Assembly: GCF_000264455.2 (NCBI RefSeq)
Contig: NC_017956.1
Location: forward strand, 1,409,501 to 1,473,500
DNA length: 64,000 nucleotides
Reading direction: 5' to 3'
From: Tistrella mobilis KA081020-065
GTDB taxonomy: Bacteria > Pseudomonadota > Alphaproteobacteria > Tistrellales > Tistrellaceae
Part shown: in pieces, positions 42,501 to 50,149 of the stretch
Layout: every line of letters starts with the position of its first letter
Position numbering within the stretch: position 1 is the first letter of the stretch
Notes under the pieces: generated by a model
Seen by the model: the letters and a program-made list of their open reading frames with translations, nothing else
What the model was told of the DNA's origin: nothing
Database searches by the model: none
Position numbers and translations under genes: made by a program

Positions 42501-43088
42501 CACATCCATAGAGGCGTTGATCTTCGTCGCCTGGCTGATATGGATGGTATCGTCTCCCGAACTTCCGACCAGGTAGGCGTCGTCTGTCTCTCCGTAGATG
42601 ATGTCATTACCCAAATCATCCCAGATGAAGTCCGAGCCGGCGCCGCCATATACGATGTCGTCACCGTCGGCGCCGTAGAGACTATCATTCCCCGCGCCAC
42701 CGTAGAGGATATCATTGCCCCCGAGACCCGTGAGTATGTCATTGCCGTCGCCCCCCTCGAAGATCTGGTTTGAGGCATCACCATACAGGCGATCGGCGAA
42801 TGCTGTCCCGACAATGCGCTCGATGCTTATGAGTTGATCCAGAATGGACTCGAGTCCCTCTACGTCATAGTAATTCTGGTCAGATCGATAATAAATGCCG
42901 CTGCTATAATCAGAGTAGTCGGCTGTATCGAAGCCGTCACCACCATTCAGGACGTCGTTGCCGGTCCCGCCGATCAGAACATCGTCGCCGGCGCTGCCCG
43001 AGAGCGCGTCGTTGCCGGCCAGACCATCGATGATGTCGTCGTCATCAGTGCCGACGAGGATGTCCGCAGTCTCCGTTCCGGTGATCAT
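39504..43088 (-). CDS. RTX repeat protein B (1194 residues)
   Basis: The largest of four RTX paralogues: MITGTETADILVGTDDDDIIDGL then repeated GGxGxD blocks. A module of about 220 residues (beginning ASYSNATAGVMVSL, containing EGVRTGSGNDTLIGDDGDN and DGGDGYDIGDW) occurs twice, about 330 residues apart, at roughly 70% similarity by eye. The last 220 codons are nearly identical in DNA to the end of RTX protein C. C-terminal secretion-like region ends VADFTADAFLL. The N-terminal 230 residues include a less regular stretch (YYRSDQNYYDVEGLESI; KINASMDVRGDIGYDAL) without recognisable catalysis. Confidence 0.86.
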   Translation of the reverse strand: MITGTETADILVGTDDDDIIDGLAGNDALSGSAGDDVLIGGTGNDVLNGGDGFDTADYSDYSSGIYYRSDQNYYDVEGLESILDQLISIERIVGTAFADRLYGDASNQIFEGGDGNDILTGLGGNDILYGGAGNDSLYGADGDDIVYGGAGSDFIWDDLGNDIIYGETDDAYLVGSSGDDTIHISQATKINASMDVRGDIGYDALNLTGMTSGVNLTLGTSSAYARGTFRASGFEHIIATNQNDIIRGSTTSEVIEGRDGDDQLMGQDGDDILLGGNGADTLAGGSGFDLASYAERTTSITIHLGNGTNPDGDTYSSIEGIIGGSSDDLLSGDDGANRLLGGDGDDVLDGGDGDDILLGNAGSDDLRGGDGFDIASYEDSTSPVVVDLASGQGEDDHFTSIEGAIGGEGDDHLTGSAGHNQLEGRAGDDHLAGGDGDDLLVGGLGADRLEGGAGTDVASYSNATAGVMVSLATGGVGAAPDNEAVGDVLIGIEDLLGSAYDDLLIGDSAGNRLTGGAGDDLLRGGFGVDVLEGGDGVDLADYLDRYGPVTVNLATGVNPDNDTFISIEGVRTGSGNDTLIGDDGDNRLESGDGADSLTGGAGDDVLAGGGGADLMDGGDGYDIGDWSVATTNATIDLANGTSSGNDTLISIEGVIGGSGKDTIIGNSGDNLLDGQSGDDTVSGGAGDDTLGGAAGDDVLNGEDGNDRVIGGAGDDILNGGNGDDILIGNAGADVMNGGEGIDTADYSSSTVFISVDLLQGRGAGDAKDDTYSGIEKVIGGKSYDRIYGDDQANILDGGQEMDTLMGRGGDDILLGGDSQDTLIGGLGADRLDGGEGIDTASYAYATAAVVVSLVHGGIGTSPDDEAVGDVLISIETLVGSDHNDLLIGGDNADRLTGGAGDDLLQGSLGTDWLNGGNGLDLVDYSDRGVDITVNLTTGENPDNDSLTSIEGVRSGSGNDTLIGNAGNNKFEAGDGNDTLRGSAGDDVLSGGGGADIMDGGDGYDIGDWNIATTNATFDLAQGTSSGNDTLISIEGVIGGSGNDTIIGNAGDNLLEGRSGNDTLLGGEGDDVLIGGNGRDIMTGGDGADRFVFQSISDSDTGLASRDRIMDLDIAASDRIDFSTLDIDPSTTAREGLTFIGTGAYSGTAGEMRITASSNPGYTAITIDSDGDGSSNAIIEVALPVADFTADAFLL

Positions 43089-43464
43089 GTGTATCTCTCC
43101 ATCTATCGTTCAGGGCAGGCGGGCAGCGGGCGCGAGGGGAACAGCACCGCTGCAAGCCGCGGATGTCGCAGTCATGTGCTCGTACAGAAGTATGCGCGCC
43201 TGCAGGTTACATGATGAAGCGTTTTTGATATGTGAGTTCATGTTCAGTCAACCATATGAAATGCGCTGCTTTTAGAAAAATGCATTGTCTATCAATATTT
43301 TACTGAAATGTCGGTGGGATCACTATGATGTGGTTAATGATCTACTAAGAACTTCATGCGTCGCGATGCGACGTCAGCTATGCCTCCCTGGGTATGATAT
43401 TCTCCCATATGGGAGAATGTGGAATGCCACCTGCAGATCATGCCGCATGGAGGTGTCCGCCGAC
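43089..43464. other. AT-rich gap between RTX genes B and C
   Basis: 376 bp with no gene. It is markedly AT-richer than the window and carries a minus-strand GTTGACTGAACAT (around 43254-43242) that resembles one before RTX gene C (GTTGACTGACCAT, around 44922-44910); TTGACT may be a -35 element. A 20-bp palindrome lies at 43399-43418. Confidence 0.5.
43399..43418. promoter_or_regulatory. Perfect 20-bp palindrome ATTCTCCCATATGGGAGAAT
   Basis: Uninterrupted dyad 47 bases past the RTX C stop and 311 bases before the RTX B start. No T-run follows on either strand, so an operator is at least as likely as a terminator. Confidence 0.6.
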
Positions 43465-44121
43465 TCAGAGCAGGAAGGCGTCTGCGGTGAAATCGGCCAG
43501 GGGCAGGGCGACTTCGATGATGACGTCGCTGATGCGGTCACCGTCGCCGTCGATGGTAATGGCGGTATAGCCGGGGTTGGAGGATGCGGTGATGCGCATC
43601 TCGCCGGCAGTCCCGCTATAGGCGCCGGTGCCGATAAAGGTCAGACCTTCGCGCGCGGTGGTCGAGGGATCGATGTCGAGGGTTGAAAAATCGATCCGGT
43701 CGCCTGCGGCGATGTCGAGACCCATGATCCGGTCGCGGGATGCGAGGGCAGTGCCGCTGTCGGAGAGAGATTGAAACACGAAGCGATCGGCACCATCGCC
43801 GCCGGTCATGATGTCGCGGCCGTTACCGCCGATCAGGACGTCATCGCCCTCACCGCCCAGCAGGGTGTCATTGCCGGAACGACCCTCGAGCAGATTGTCC
43901 CCAGCATTGCCGATGATCGTATCGTTGCCGCTGCCTCCGATGACCCCTTCAATGGAGATCAGCGTGTCATTGCCGCTGCTGGTACCCTGTGCGAGATCGA
44001 AGGTTGCGTTGGTCGTGGCGATGCTCCAGTCGCCGATGTCATAGCCGTCCCCACCATCCATGATGTCGGCACCACCACCGCCAGACAGCACGTCATCGCC
44101 AGCGCCACCGCGGAGCAGGTC
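43465..44121 (-). repeat. 650-bp block duplicated from 39504-40160
   Basis: The last 650 bases of RTX gene C align with the last 650 of RTX gene B at a constant offset of 3961 without gaps, with only a few tens of differences by eye, including silent third positions. Past about 44114 similarity collapses. This sharp boundary indicates recent duplication or gene conversion of the secretion-signal module. Confidence 0.85.
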
Positions 44122-44850
44122 GTCGCCGTCGCCGCCCAAGAGCGTGTTGACGCCGTCATCGCCGCCCAGCACGTCGTCATACGCGGAGCCTTCCAGGTTC
44201 TCGATACCGACCAGCACATCGCCTTCGGCATCGCCCCCCGCACCGATGACGGCATCGGCGACGGTGACCGTCGCGCCGCCGGCAAAGCCGGCCCAGCTGC
44301 CCTCGATCGTCTGGCGGTTGGCCAGATCGACCGTCACCCCCGCTGCCGAGCCGGCGTAAGAGGCCGTGTCGGCATCCTCGGCAGGGTCGTAGAGATCGGT
44401 GGTGTCGGCGGGCAGGGTCAGTTCGCCGCCGGCGATGAGATCCGCACCGGCGCCGCCGGTGAGGGTATCGTTGCCCAGGCCGCCTTCAAGGAAATCTGCA
44501 CCCGCGCAGGCATCGATGATGTCGTCGCCTTCGCCGCCGAGGATGCTGTCGTCACCCTGGTCGCCGTAGACGGTGTCGTTGCCGTCACCGGCCTCGATTA
44601 TGTCGGCGCCGTCGCCGCCATGGATCATGTCCTGGCCGGCGCCTCCTTCGATCTCGTCGTCCCCGCCGTCGCCGCAAATCGTATCGTCTCCGGCTTCCCC
44701 GAGGAGGCGATCATCGCCTGCACCACCATCGATGATGTCGTTACCCGCGCGGCCCCTGAGCGTGTCGTCGCCACCCAGGCCCAGAAGGGTGTCGTCGCCG
44801 GACGTGCCGTTGATGATGTTGTTCGCATCGGTACCGGTGTAGGTCGCCAT
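43465..44850 (-). CDS. RTX repeat protein C (461 residues)
   Basis: Starts MATYTGTDANNIINGTSGDD, chosen for the GAGGGAAC site and the fit with RTX N-termini; the open frame runs 9 codons further. A first half of regular GGxGxD repeats is followed by a non-repeat insert (TLPADTTDLYDPAEDADTAS...VTVDLANRQTIEGSWAGFAGG) and then the shared C-terminal 216 residues ending LADFTADAFLL. Two cysteines (TICGDGG, DACAGAD) sit in repeats, unusual for RTX proteins. Presumed secreted, calcium-dependent. Confidence 0.85.
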   Translation of the reverse strand: MATYTGTDANNIINGTSGDDTLLGLGGDDTLRGRAGNDIIDGGAGDDRLLGEAGDDTICGDGGDDEIEGGAGQDMIHGGDGADIIEAGDGNDTVYGDQGDDSILGGEGDDIIDACAGADFLEGGLGNDTLTGGAGADLIAGGELTLPADTTDLYDPAEDADTASYAGSAAGVTVDLANRQTIEGSWAGFAGGATVTVADAVIGAGGDAEGDVLVGIENLEGSAYDDVLGGDDGVNTLLGGDGDDLLRGGAGDDVLSGGGGADIMDGGDGYDIGDWSIATTNATFDLAQGTSSGNDTLISIEGVIGGSGNDTIIGNAGDNLLEGRSGNDTLLGGEGDDVLIGGNGRDIMTGGDGADRFVFQSLSDSGTALASRDRIMGLDIAAGDRIDFSTLDIDPSTTAREGLTFIGTGAYSGTAGEMRITASSNPGYTAITIDGDGDRISDVIIEVALPLADFTADAFLL

Positions 44851-45140
44851 GCCGCGGTTCCCTCGCCTGCGGGTCACATGATGCGGGCATGTTGATGCGT
44901 GTCTGAATGGTCAGTCAACTACAAGGAAATCAGACAATTTTACGTTAATATCAATGGTGTTAAAAATGCGCTGACAGATCAAACAGGTGACCATGTCATG
45001 GTTAACGAGGTTTTAATAAACTTTTTGCGTGGGATGGGAGGCGGCAGCTCGCACGCCCGGTTCTGATGGTGCGCAGACAGGAAGACGGCCCGCGGCTGAT
45101 GACAACCGCGGGCCGCCGGGTCTGCGCTGCCTGCCGGACG
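44851..45140. other. AT-rich promoter-like gap between RTX genes C and D
   Basis: 290 bp with no credible ORF. Holds the GTTGACTGACCAT element near 44910-44922 on the minus strand before RTX C, an AT-rich tract around 44930-45025, and the hairpin after RTX D at 45087-45114. Confidence 0.5.
45087..45114 (-). terminator. Hairpin after RTX gene D
   Basis: GGCCCGCGG (45087-45095) and CCGCGGGCC (45106-45114), 10-base loop, 27 bases beyond the RTX D stop on the minus strand, followed by the pyrimidine tract TCTTCCTGTCT. Confidence 0.6.
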
Positions 45141-48077
45141 TCAGAGCAGGAAGGCGTCGGCCGAGAAGTCCGCCACGGGCAGGGCGACCTCGAAGAGGAA
45201 GTTGCTCGTCCCATCACCGTCGGTGTCAATGCCGACGCTGGTATAGCCGGCATTGACGGAGGCCGCGATCCGCACCTCGCCGGCCGTGCCGGTATAGGCA
45301 CCGCTGCCGATATAGGTCATGGTCTCGTGTGCGCTGGTCGAGGGATCGATATCGAAGGTCGAGAGGTCGATCCGGTCGCCGGCGGCGATGTCGAGATCCA
45401 TGATCCGGTCACGCGAACTGGTGCCGGCGCTGCTGTCGCTGAGTGACTGGAACACGAACCGGTCGGCGCCGTCGCCGCCGGTCATGATGTCACGGCCGGT
45501 ATTGCCGATCAGGACATCATCGCCGTCGCCGCCCGACAGCGTGTCATTGCCCGAATGACCATCGATCCAATTGTTGCCTGCATCGCCGGTGATGGTGTCG
45601 CCGGCGGTGCCACCGATGACGCCTTCGATCGAGATCAGCGTGTCGCCATGGGTGTTGTCGCCGGTCGAAAGATCGATGGTCTGGCCGGTCCACTGGTTCA
45701 GATAGCTGGCGATGTCGAAGCCGTCGCCGCCATCCATGACATCGATACCGTTGCCGCCGCGCAGCAGATCGTCGCCTGTACCGCCGATCAGTGTGTCATC
45801 ACCATTGCCACCGGCGAGAACATCATTGCCTGCTCCGCCGTTGAGTGTATTGGCGAATTCGCCGCCACTCAAGGTGTCGTTGCCGCTGCCACCAATCAGG
45901 TTCTCAATCGAGATCAGCGTGTCTCCATCCGAGTTGACGCCATCGATATCGATGGTGAGATCGGTGGTGAATACCTCATAGCTGACGGTATCACTACCAT
46001 AGTGGCCATCGATGACGTTGGCGCCGACGGCACTGATGATCAGGTCTCCCGACTGACCACCAATGACGTTTTCAATGTCGATCAGCTGATCGCCTTCACT
46101 GCTTGTGCCCGCCACCAGATCGATCGTCCGTCCGACGACCTGTTCGACATAGCTCGCGGTATCGATGCCGGCCCCGCCTTCCAGACGATCGGCGCCGCTG
46201 CCGCCGCGCAGCAGATCGTCGCCATTGCCGCCGATGAGAACGTCGTCGCCATTGCCGCCGGCCAGACGATCATTGCCGTCACCACCCGAGAAGATATTGT
46301 CGAGGCTGGTACCGTTGAGTACATCATCGCCGCTGCCACCGATCAAACCTTCGATCGACGAAAAGCGGTCTTCATTGCCCTCCGCGGTGCCGAGATTGAC
46401 CGTGATCCCGGTGGTACGATCCTCGTAGCTCGCATAGTCGAAGCCGTCACCGCCAAAGAGGGCATCTTCACCCAGACCACCGATCAGGATGTCGTCGCCG
46501 CTGCTGCCGCTCAGGCGATTTTCGCCGGCATCGCCGATGATGGTGTCGTTGAAGGTGGTGCCGGTGACGTTTTCGATGGAGGTGAGGGTGTCCTGGTCCG
46601 AGGTAGTGCCGCTGGCGAGGTCGATGGTCATGCCGGCAGTGGCATCTGTTGCCACGAAGGTATCGATGCCGTCGCCGCCGTCAATCTGATCGATGCCGGC
46701 GCCACCATAGATGATGTCGTCGCCAAGCCCACCGTCGATCGCATCGTCACCGGCGTAACCGAGAAGCGTGTTCGCGCCGTCGTTGCCCGTGATCACGTCG
46801 TCGAACTGGCTGCCGTAGAGGTTTTCGATGCCGGTATAGATGTCGCCGTTCGCCTCACCGGCCGTGCCCGTGCCCGTGGCAAGATTAGCCGTCACGCCAC
46901 TTGCAGCCTCCAGATAGGCGACCCCGTCCGTGCCCTCATTGCCGATGAGCGTGTCGCTGCCGGCTGAACTGATGAGGATGTCGTTGCCGCGGCCACCATC
47001 GATCCTGGCGCTGGCGATCGAGAAGATGACGTCGTTGTGGTCGCTGCCGAGGACGGCTTCGACATTCTGGAGCTGATCGATGGGCGTGCCGGTCGTGAAG
47101 CCCAGATAATTTCCCTCGCCGGCGTTCCCGTTGGCGAGATCGATACGCATACCGGTACCGGCACCGGCATAGCTCACGGTGTCGAAGCCATCCCCGCCGT
47201 CAATGGTGTCGGCGCCGTCGCCACCGTCCAGGGTGTCATCGCCCAGACCACCGAGGAGGGTATCGTCACCCCCGCCACCCTGGAGGATGTTGGCGCCGGC
47301 ATCGCCGGTCAGCATGTCATCGCCCCAGCCGCCGATCAGGTTCTCGATCGAGGTGAAGCCGTCGCCATCGGTATTGGCGCCGGTCGCGAGATTGGCAGTG
47401 ACCGAGGTGAGGCGATAGGCATAGCTGACATAGTCGTTGCCGTCGCCGCCGTCGAGGGTGTCGGCGCCCAGGCCACCATCCAGGACATTGTTCCAGATAT
47501 CGCCGGTGAGGCTGTCATCGGCCTCACCGCCGGTCGCCGCTTCGATCGAGGTCAGCGTGTCACCGTCGCTGGTCGTGCCGGTGGCGAGGTTGACGGTGAC
47601 CGAGGTTGTCCGCCCGGCGAAGGTGAGGGTGTCGAAGCCGAGGCCACCATCGATCGCATCCGCACCCAATCCGCCATCGATGATGTTGGCGCCGTCATCA
47701 CCGGTGATGGTGTCGTTGCCGCTGCCGCCGATGGCACCTTCGACATTGGTGAACTGGTCGCCGTCGGAGGCCGTGCCGGCGGCGAGGTCGATGGTCAGGC
47801 CGGTCGTATAATCGGCATAGCTGACCCGGTCGTAGCCGGTGCCGCCGTCGATCACATCGGCACCGGCGCCGCCCATGAGGAGGTCGTCGCCATCGCCACC
47901 ATCGAGGATGTCGGTGCCGCTGCCGGCGGTAATCGTGTCATTGCCGGCGCCGCCGTCGAAGGTGTCGTTGCCGCCACCGCCGGTGATCACGTCTTCACCC
48001 TCAAGGCCGTAGAAGGTTTCGTTCGCGGTGGTACCGGTCAGCGTGTCATTGCCTGCCGTGCCGATGATATCGGTCAA
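45141..48077 (-). CDS. RTX repeat protein D (978 residues)
   Basis: Start taken as TTG at 48077 (LTDIIGTAGNDTLTGTTANE) with GGGGAG 7 bases upstream, matching RTX protein A; the ATG at 48092 adds MGRST. About 900 residues of GGxGxD repeats grouped in modules of the form DGGxGYDxVSYAxYTTGLTIDLAxGTxSDGDxxxxIExxIGGSGND. C-terminal region (MTGGDGADRFVFQSLSDSSAG, DRIMDLDIAAGDRIDLSTFDID, ending VADFSADAFLL) is paralogous to B and C but more diverged. First gene of the four in transcription order. No enzyme domain seen. Confidence 0.85.
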   Translation of the reverse strand: MTDIIGTAGNDTLTGTTANETFYGLEGEDVITGGGGNDTFDGGAGNDTITAGSGTDILDGGDGDDLLMGGAGADVIDGGTGYDRVSYADYTTGLTIDLAAGTASDGDQFTNVEGAIGGSGNDTITGDDGANIIDGGLGADAIDGGLGFDTLTFAGRTTSVTVNLATGTTSDGDTLTSIEAATGGEADDSLTGDIWNNVLDGGLGADTLDGGDGNDYVSYAYRLTSVTANLATGANTDGDGFTSIENLIGGWGDDMLTGDAGANILQGGGGDDTLLGGLGDDTLDGGDGADTIDGGDGFDTVSYAGAGTGMRIDLANGNAGEGNYLGFTTGTPIDQLQNVEAVLGSDHNDVIFSIASARIDGGRGNDILISSAGSDTLIGNEGTDGVAYLEAASGVTANLATGTGTAGEANGDIYTGIENLYGSQFDDVITGNDGANTLLGYAGDDAIDGGLGDDIIYGGAGIDQIDGGDGIDTFVATDATAGMTIDLASGTTSDQDTLTSIENVTGTTFNDTIIGDAGENRLSGSSGDDILIGGLGEDALFGGDGFDYASYEDRTTGITVNLGTAEGNEDRFSSIEGLIGGSGDDVLNGTSLDNIFSGGDGNDRLAGGNGDDVLIGGNGDDLLRGGSGADRLEGGAGIDTASYVEQVVGRTIDLVAGTSSEGDQLIDIENVIGGQSGDLIISAVGANVIDGHYGSDTVSYEVFTTDLTIDIDGVNSDGDTLISIENLIGGSGNDTLSGGEFANTLNGGAGNDVLAGGNGDDTLIGGTGDDLLRGGNGIDVMDGGDGFDIASYLNQWTGQTIDLSTGDNTHGDTLISIEGVIGGTAGDTITGDAGNNWIDGHSGNDTLSGGDGDDVLIGNTGRDIMTGGDGADRFVFQSLSDSSAGTSSRDRIMDLDIAAGDRIDLSTFDIDPSTSAHETMTYIGSGAYTGTAGEVRIAASVNAGYTSVGIDTDGDGTSNFLFEVALPVADFSADAFLL

Positions 48078-48307
48078 GGTCGATCTCCCCATCCCATCTC
48101 CGAAGCACGGCGCCAGGGCCCGGCGGCCGTCCTTCCCGTGCGGTCAATGGGCAGATCTTGGTATGCGATCGAGGCGTTGGTCAATCATGCGATGATCAAG
48201 ATCGGATGACGCTATCGTATGTAATGGAATTCTGACGTGAAATCAGCCGGCTGCGATTTTTATCGTAAAGACGTGATGAATGCCGGGCGCCCGTTTACCT
48301 CATCTCG

Positions 48308-49183
48308 TCACTTGATCCCCGCCCGCATGAACGACTGCACGAAAGCCCGCTGAAAGATCAGGAAGGCGATCAGCAGAGGGGCGGCCGACAGCAGGGTGGC
48401 GGCGGTGATGATCGACCAGTCGATGCCCTGGTCGGTGGAGGCGAAGACGGCGAGCCCCACGGTCAGCGGCCGGGTTTCGACCGAACGCGCCACGACCAGC
48501 GGCCAGAGGAAATTGTTCCAGTGGTGGCTGATCGAAACCAGGCCATAGGCGACATAGACCGGCTTTGCCAGCGGGATATAGACCCTGCGGAGCAGGCCGG
48601 CGAGGCTGCAGCCCTCAAGCCGCGCGGCGTCGTCCAGCTCTTTCGGGATGGTCATGAAGGTCTGGCGGAGCAGGAAGATGCCGAAGGCCGAGGCGACATA
48701 GGGAATGGCGATGCCGGTGATGGTGTCGACCAGGACCAGCTTTTCGAGCGTGGCGTAGTTCTGCACGATCAGCACGTCGGGCATGATCGTCAGCTGAACC
48801 AGCACGCCCAGGAACAGCAGGTTGCGGCCCGGGAACTGCAGCCGCGCGAAGGCGAAGGCAGCAAGGGTGCCGATCACCAGCTGGCCGGCCAGCGTGCCGG
48901 TGACCAGCATCATGGTGTTCAGCATGTAGCGCGGGAAGGGCGCCGCCTCCCAGGCTGCACGGAAATTGTCGAGGGTGAGCGGCGCCGTCAGGTCGAAGCG
49001 GGTGGCATAGGCGCCGGGATGGAAGGCGGTCCAGACCGCATAGAGCAGGGGCGCCGCCCAGATGAAGGCGAGCAGCCAGGCGCCCAGATCGACCAGCCGG
49101 GGAAGGCGGGCGACCAGCCGGGGCAGGCGGTGACGCAGCCCGGTCGGACCGGCGGGCGAGAGCGGGGGCGTAATCACGGTCAT
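48308..49183 (-). CDS. Carbohydrate ABC transporter permease (UgpE-like)
   Basis: 291 residues with six TM helices, MalG/UgpE type. The EAA loop that contacts the ATPase reads KELDDAARLEGCSLAGLLRRVYIPLAKP. C-terminal FIFQRAFVQSFMRAGIK-like ending is typical. Start overlaps the partner permease stop by four bases. Last gene of a five-gene operon starting with the DeoR regulator. Confidence 0.9.
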   Translation of the reverse strand: MTVITPPLSPAGPTGLRHRLPRLVARLPRLVDLGAWLLAFIWAAPLLYAVWTAFHPGAYATRFDLTAPLTLDNFRAAWEAAPFPRYMLNTMMLVTGTLAGQLVIGTLAAFAFARLQFPGRNLLFLGVLVQLTIMPDVLIVQNYATLEKLVLVDTITGIAIPYVASAFGIFLLRQTFMTIPKELDDAARLEGCSLAGLLRRVYIPLAKPVYVAYGLVSISHHWNNFLWPLVVARSVETRPLTVGLAVFASTDQGIDWSIITAATLLSAAPLLIAFLIFQRAFVQSFMRAGIK

Positions 49184-50058
49184 CGATAATGCACCTTCCG
49201 GTCGAGCAGCACGAACTGGCCGATCCCCACCAGCGCCAGGATGATCAGCAGCACCACCGAGATTGCCGCCGCATAGCCCGTGTCCCAGAAGCGGAAGCCG
49301 GTTTCATAGACATAGAGCAGCAGCAGCATGGTGGCGTTGTCGGGGCCGCCGCGGGTCATGATCATCACATGGTCGACCATGCGGCAGGCATTGATGATGG
49401 CGTTGACCAGCACGAACAGCGTGGTGGGCGCGACCAGCGGCCAGATCACCCGCCGGAACCGCGACCAGGGACCGGCGCCTTCCAGCGTCGCCGCCTCGAT
49501 CAGCTGGGGCGGGATCTGGGTGAGGGCAGCCAGGTAGAAGATCATGAAGAAGCCGGCCTCCTTCCAGATCGCGACCACGATCACGGCGCCGAGCGCCGTT
49601 TCCTGCTGGCCGAGCCAGTTGGTGGCGCCGAAACCGAACAGTCCGGTCAACTGATCGAGCAGACCGTAGGAGGGGGTGTAGAAGAACAGCCAGATATTCG
49701 CGACCGCGATCATCGGCAGCACGGTGGGGGTGAAGAAGGCGAGCCGGGCGAGGCCGCGACCGCGGATCTTCGACGACACCAGCATCGCCATGCCGAGCGA
49801 AATCAGGATGGTGGCGGGCACGGTGCAGAGGGCGAAGATCAGATTGTTCCAGAGCGCCTTGAGAAAGGCCGGATCGTCGAGCAGCCAGAGATAATGGTCG
49901 AGGCCGATGAATTTCGACGGCCGCGCCCCCTTGGCCGTGGAATAGAGCGCCGTGACGAAGGTCTGCACCGCCGGCACATGGGTGAATGCGGCGAGCAGCA
50001 CGACCGCCGGCAGCAACATCAGGCTGGCGGGCAGAAGATGGGTGCGGCGGAAGGTCAT
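49180..50058 (-). CDS. Carbohydrate ABC transporter permease (UgpA-like)
   Basis: 292 residues, six TM helices; EAA loop QLIEAATLEGAGPWSRFRRVIWPLVAPTT. Start MTFRRTHLLPASLMLLPAVVLLAAF; the frame extends 55 codons further upstream through a hairpin region and lacks membrane character. Works with the UgpE-like partner as a heterodimeric channel. Confidence 0.9.
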   Translation of the reverse strand: MTFRRTHLLPASLMLLPAVVLLAAFTHVPAVQTFVTALYSTAKGARPSKFIGLDHYLWLLDDPAFLKALWNNLIFALCTVPATILISLGMAMLVSSKIRGRGLARLAFFTPTVLPMIAVANIWLFFYTPSYGLLDQLTGLFGFGATNWLGQQETALGAVIVVAIWKEAGFFMIFYLAALTQIPPQLIEAATLEGAGPWSRFRRVIWPLVAPTTLFVLVNAIINACRMVDHVMIMTRGGPDNATMLLLLYVYETGFRFWDTGYAAAISVVLLIILALVGIGQFVLLDRKVHYR

Positions 50059-50091
50059 CGGCGGCGATCCGGTGGTGGTCGAAAGACGGAG

Positions 50092-50129
50092 CCGGCCCGC
50101 CCCCTGCGCGCAGGCAGGGGCCGGGCCGG
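50092..50129 (-). terminator. Strong intercistronic hairpin after the binding-protein gene
   Basis: Arms 50092-50107 and 50114-50129 (16 bp, one mismatch; CCGGCCCG... and ...CGGGCCGG), loop GCGCAG, 20 bases past the SBP stop on the minus strand. No T-run. Likely stabilises SBP mRNA and lowers permease expression, parallel to 11006-11027. Confidence 0.65.
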
Positions 50130-50149
50130 GCCGGGGGGGGGACGGCGCC

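Noticed and set aside
38400-47000. Several plus-strand frames rich in Ile/Val/Ala/Asp opposite the RTX genes
   Set aside because: They are the reverse translation of GGxGxD repeats; their apparent repeat structure follows from the RTX genes.
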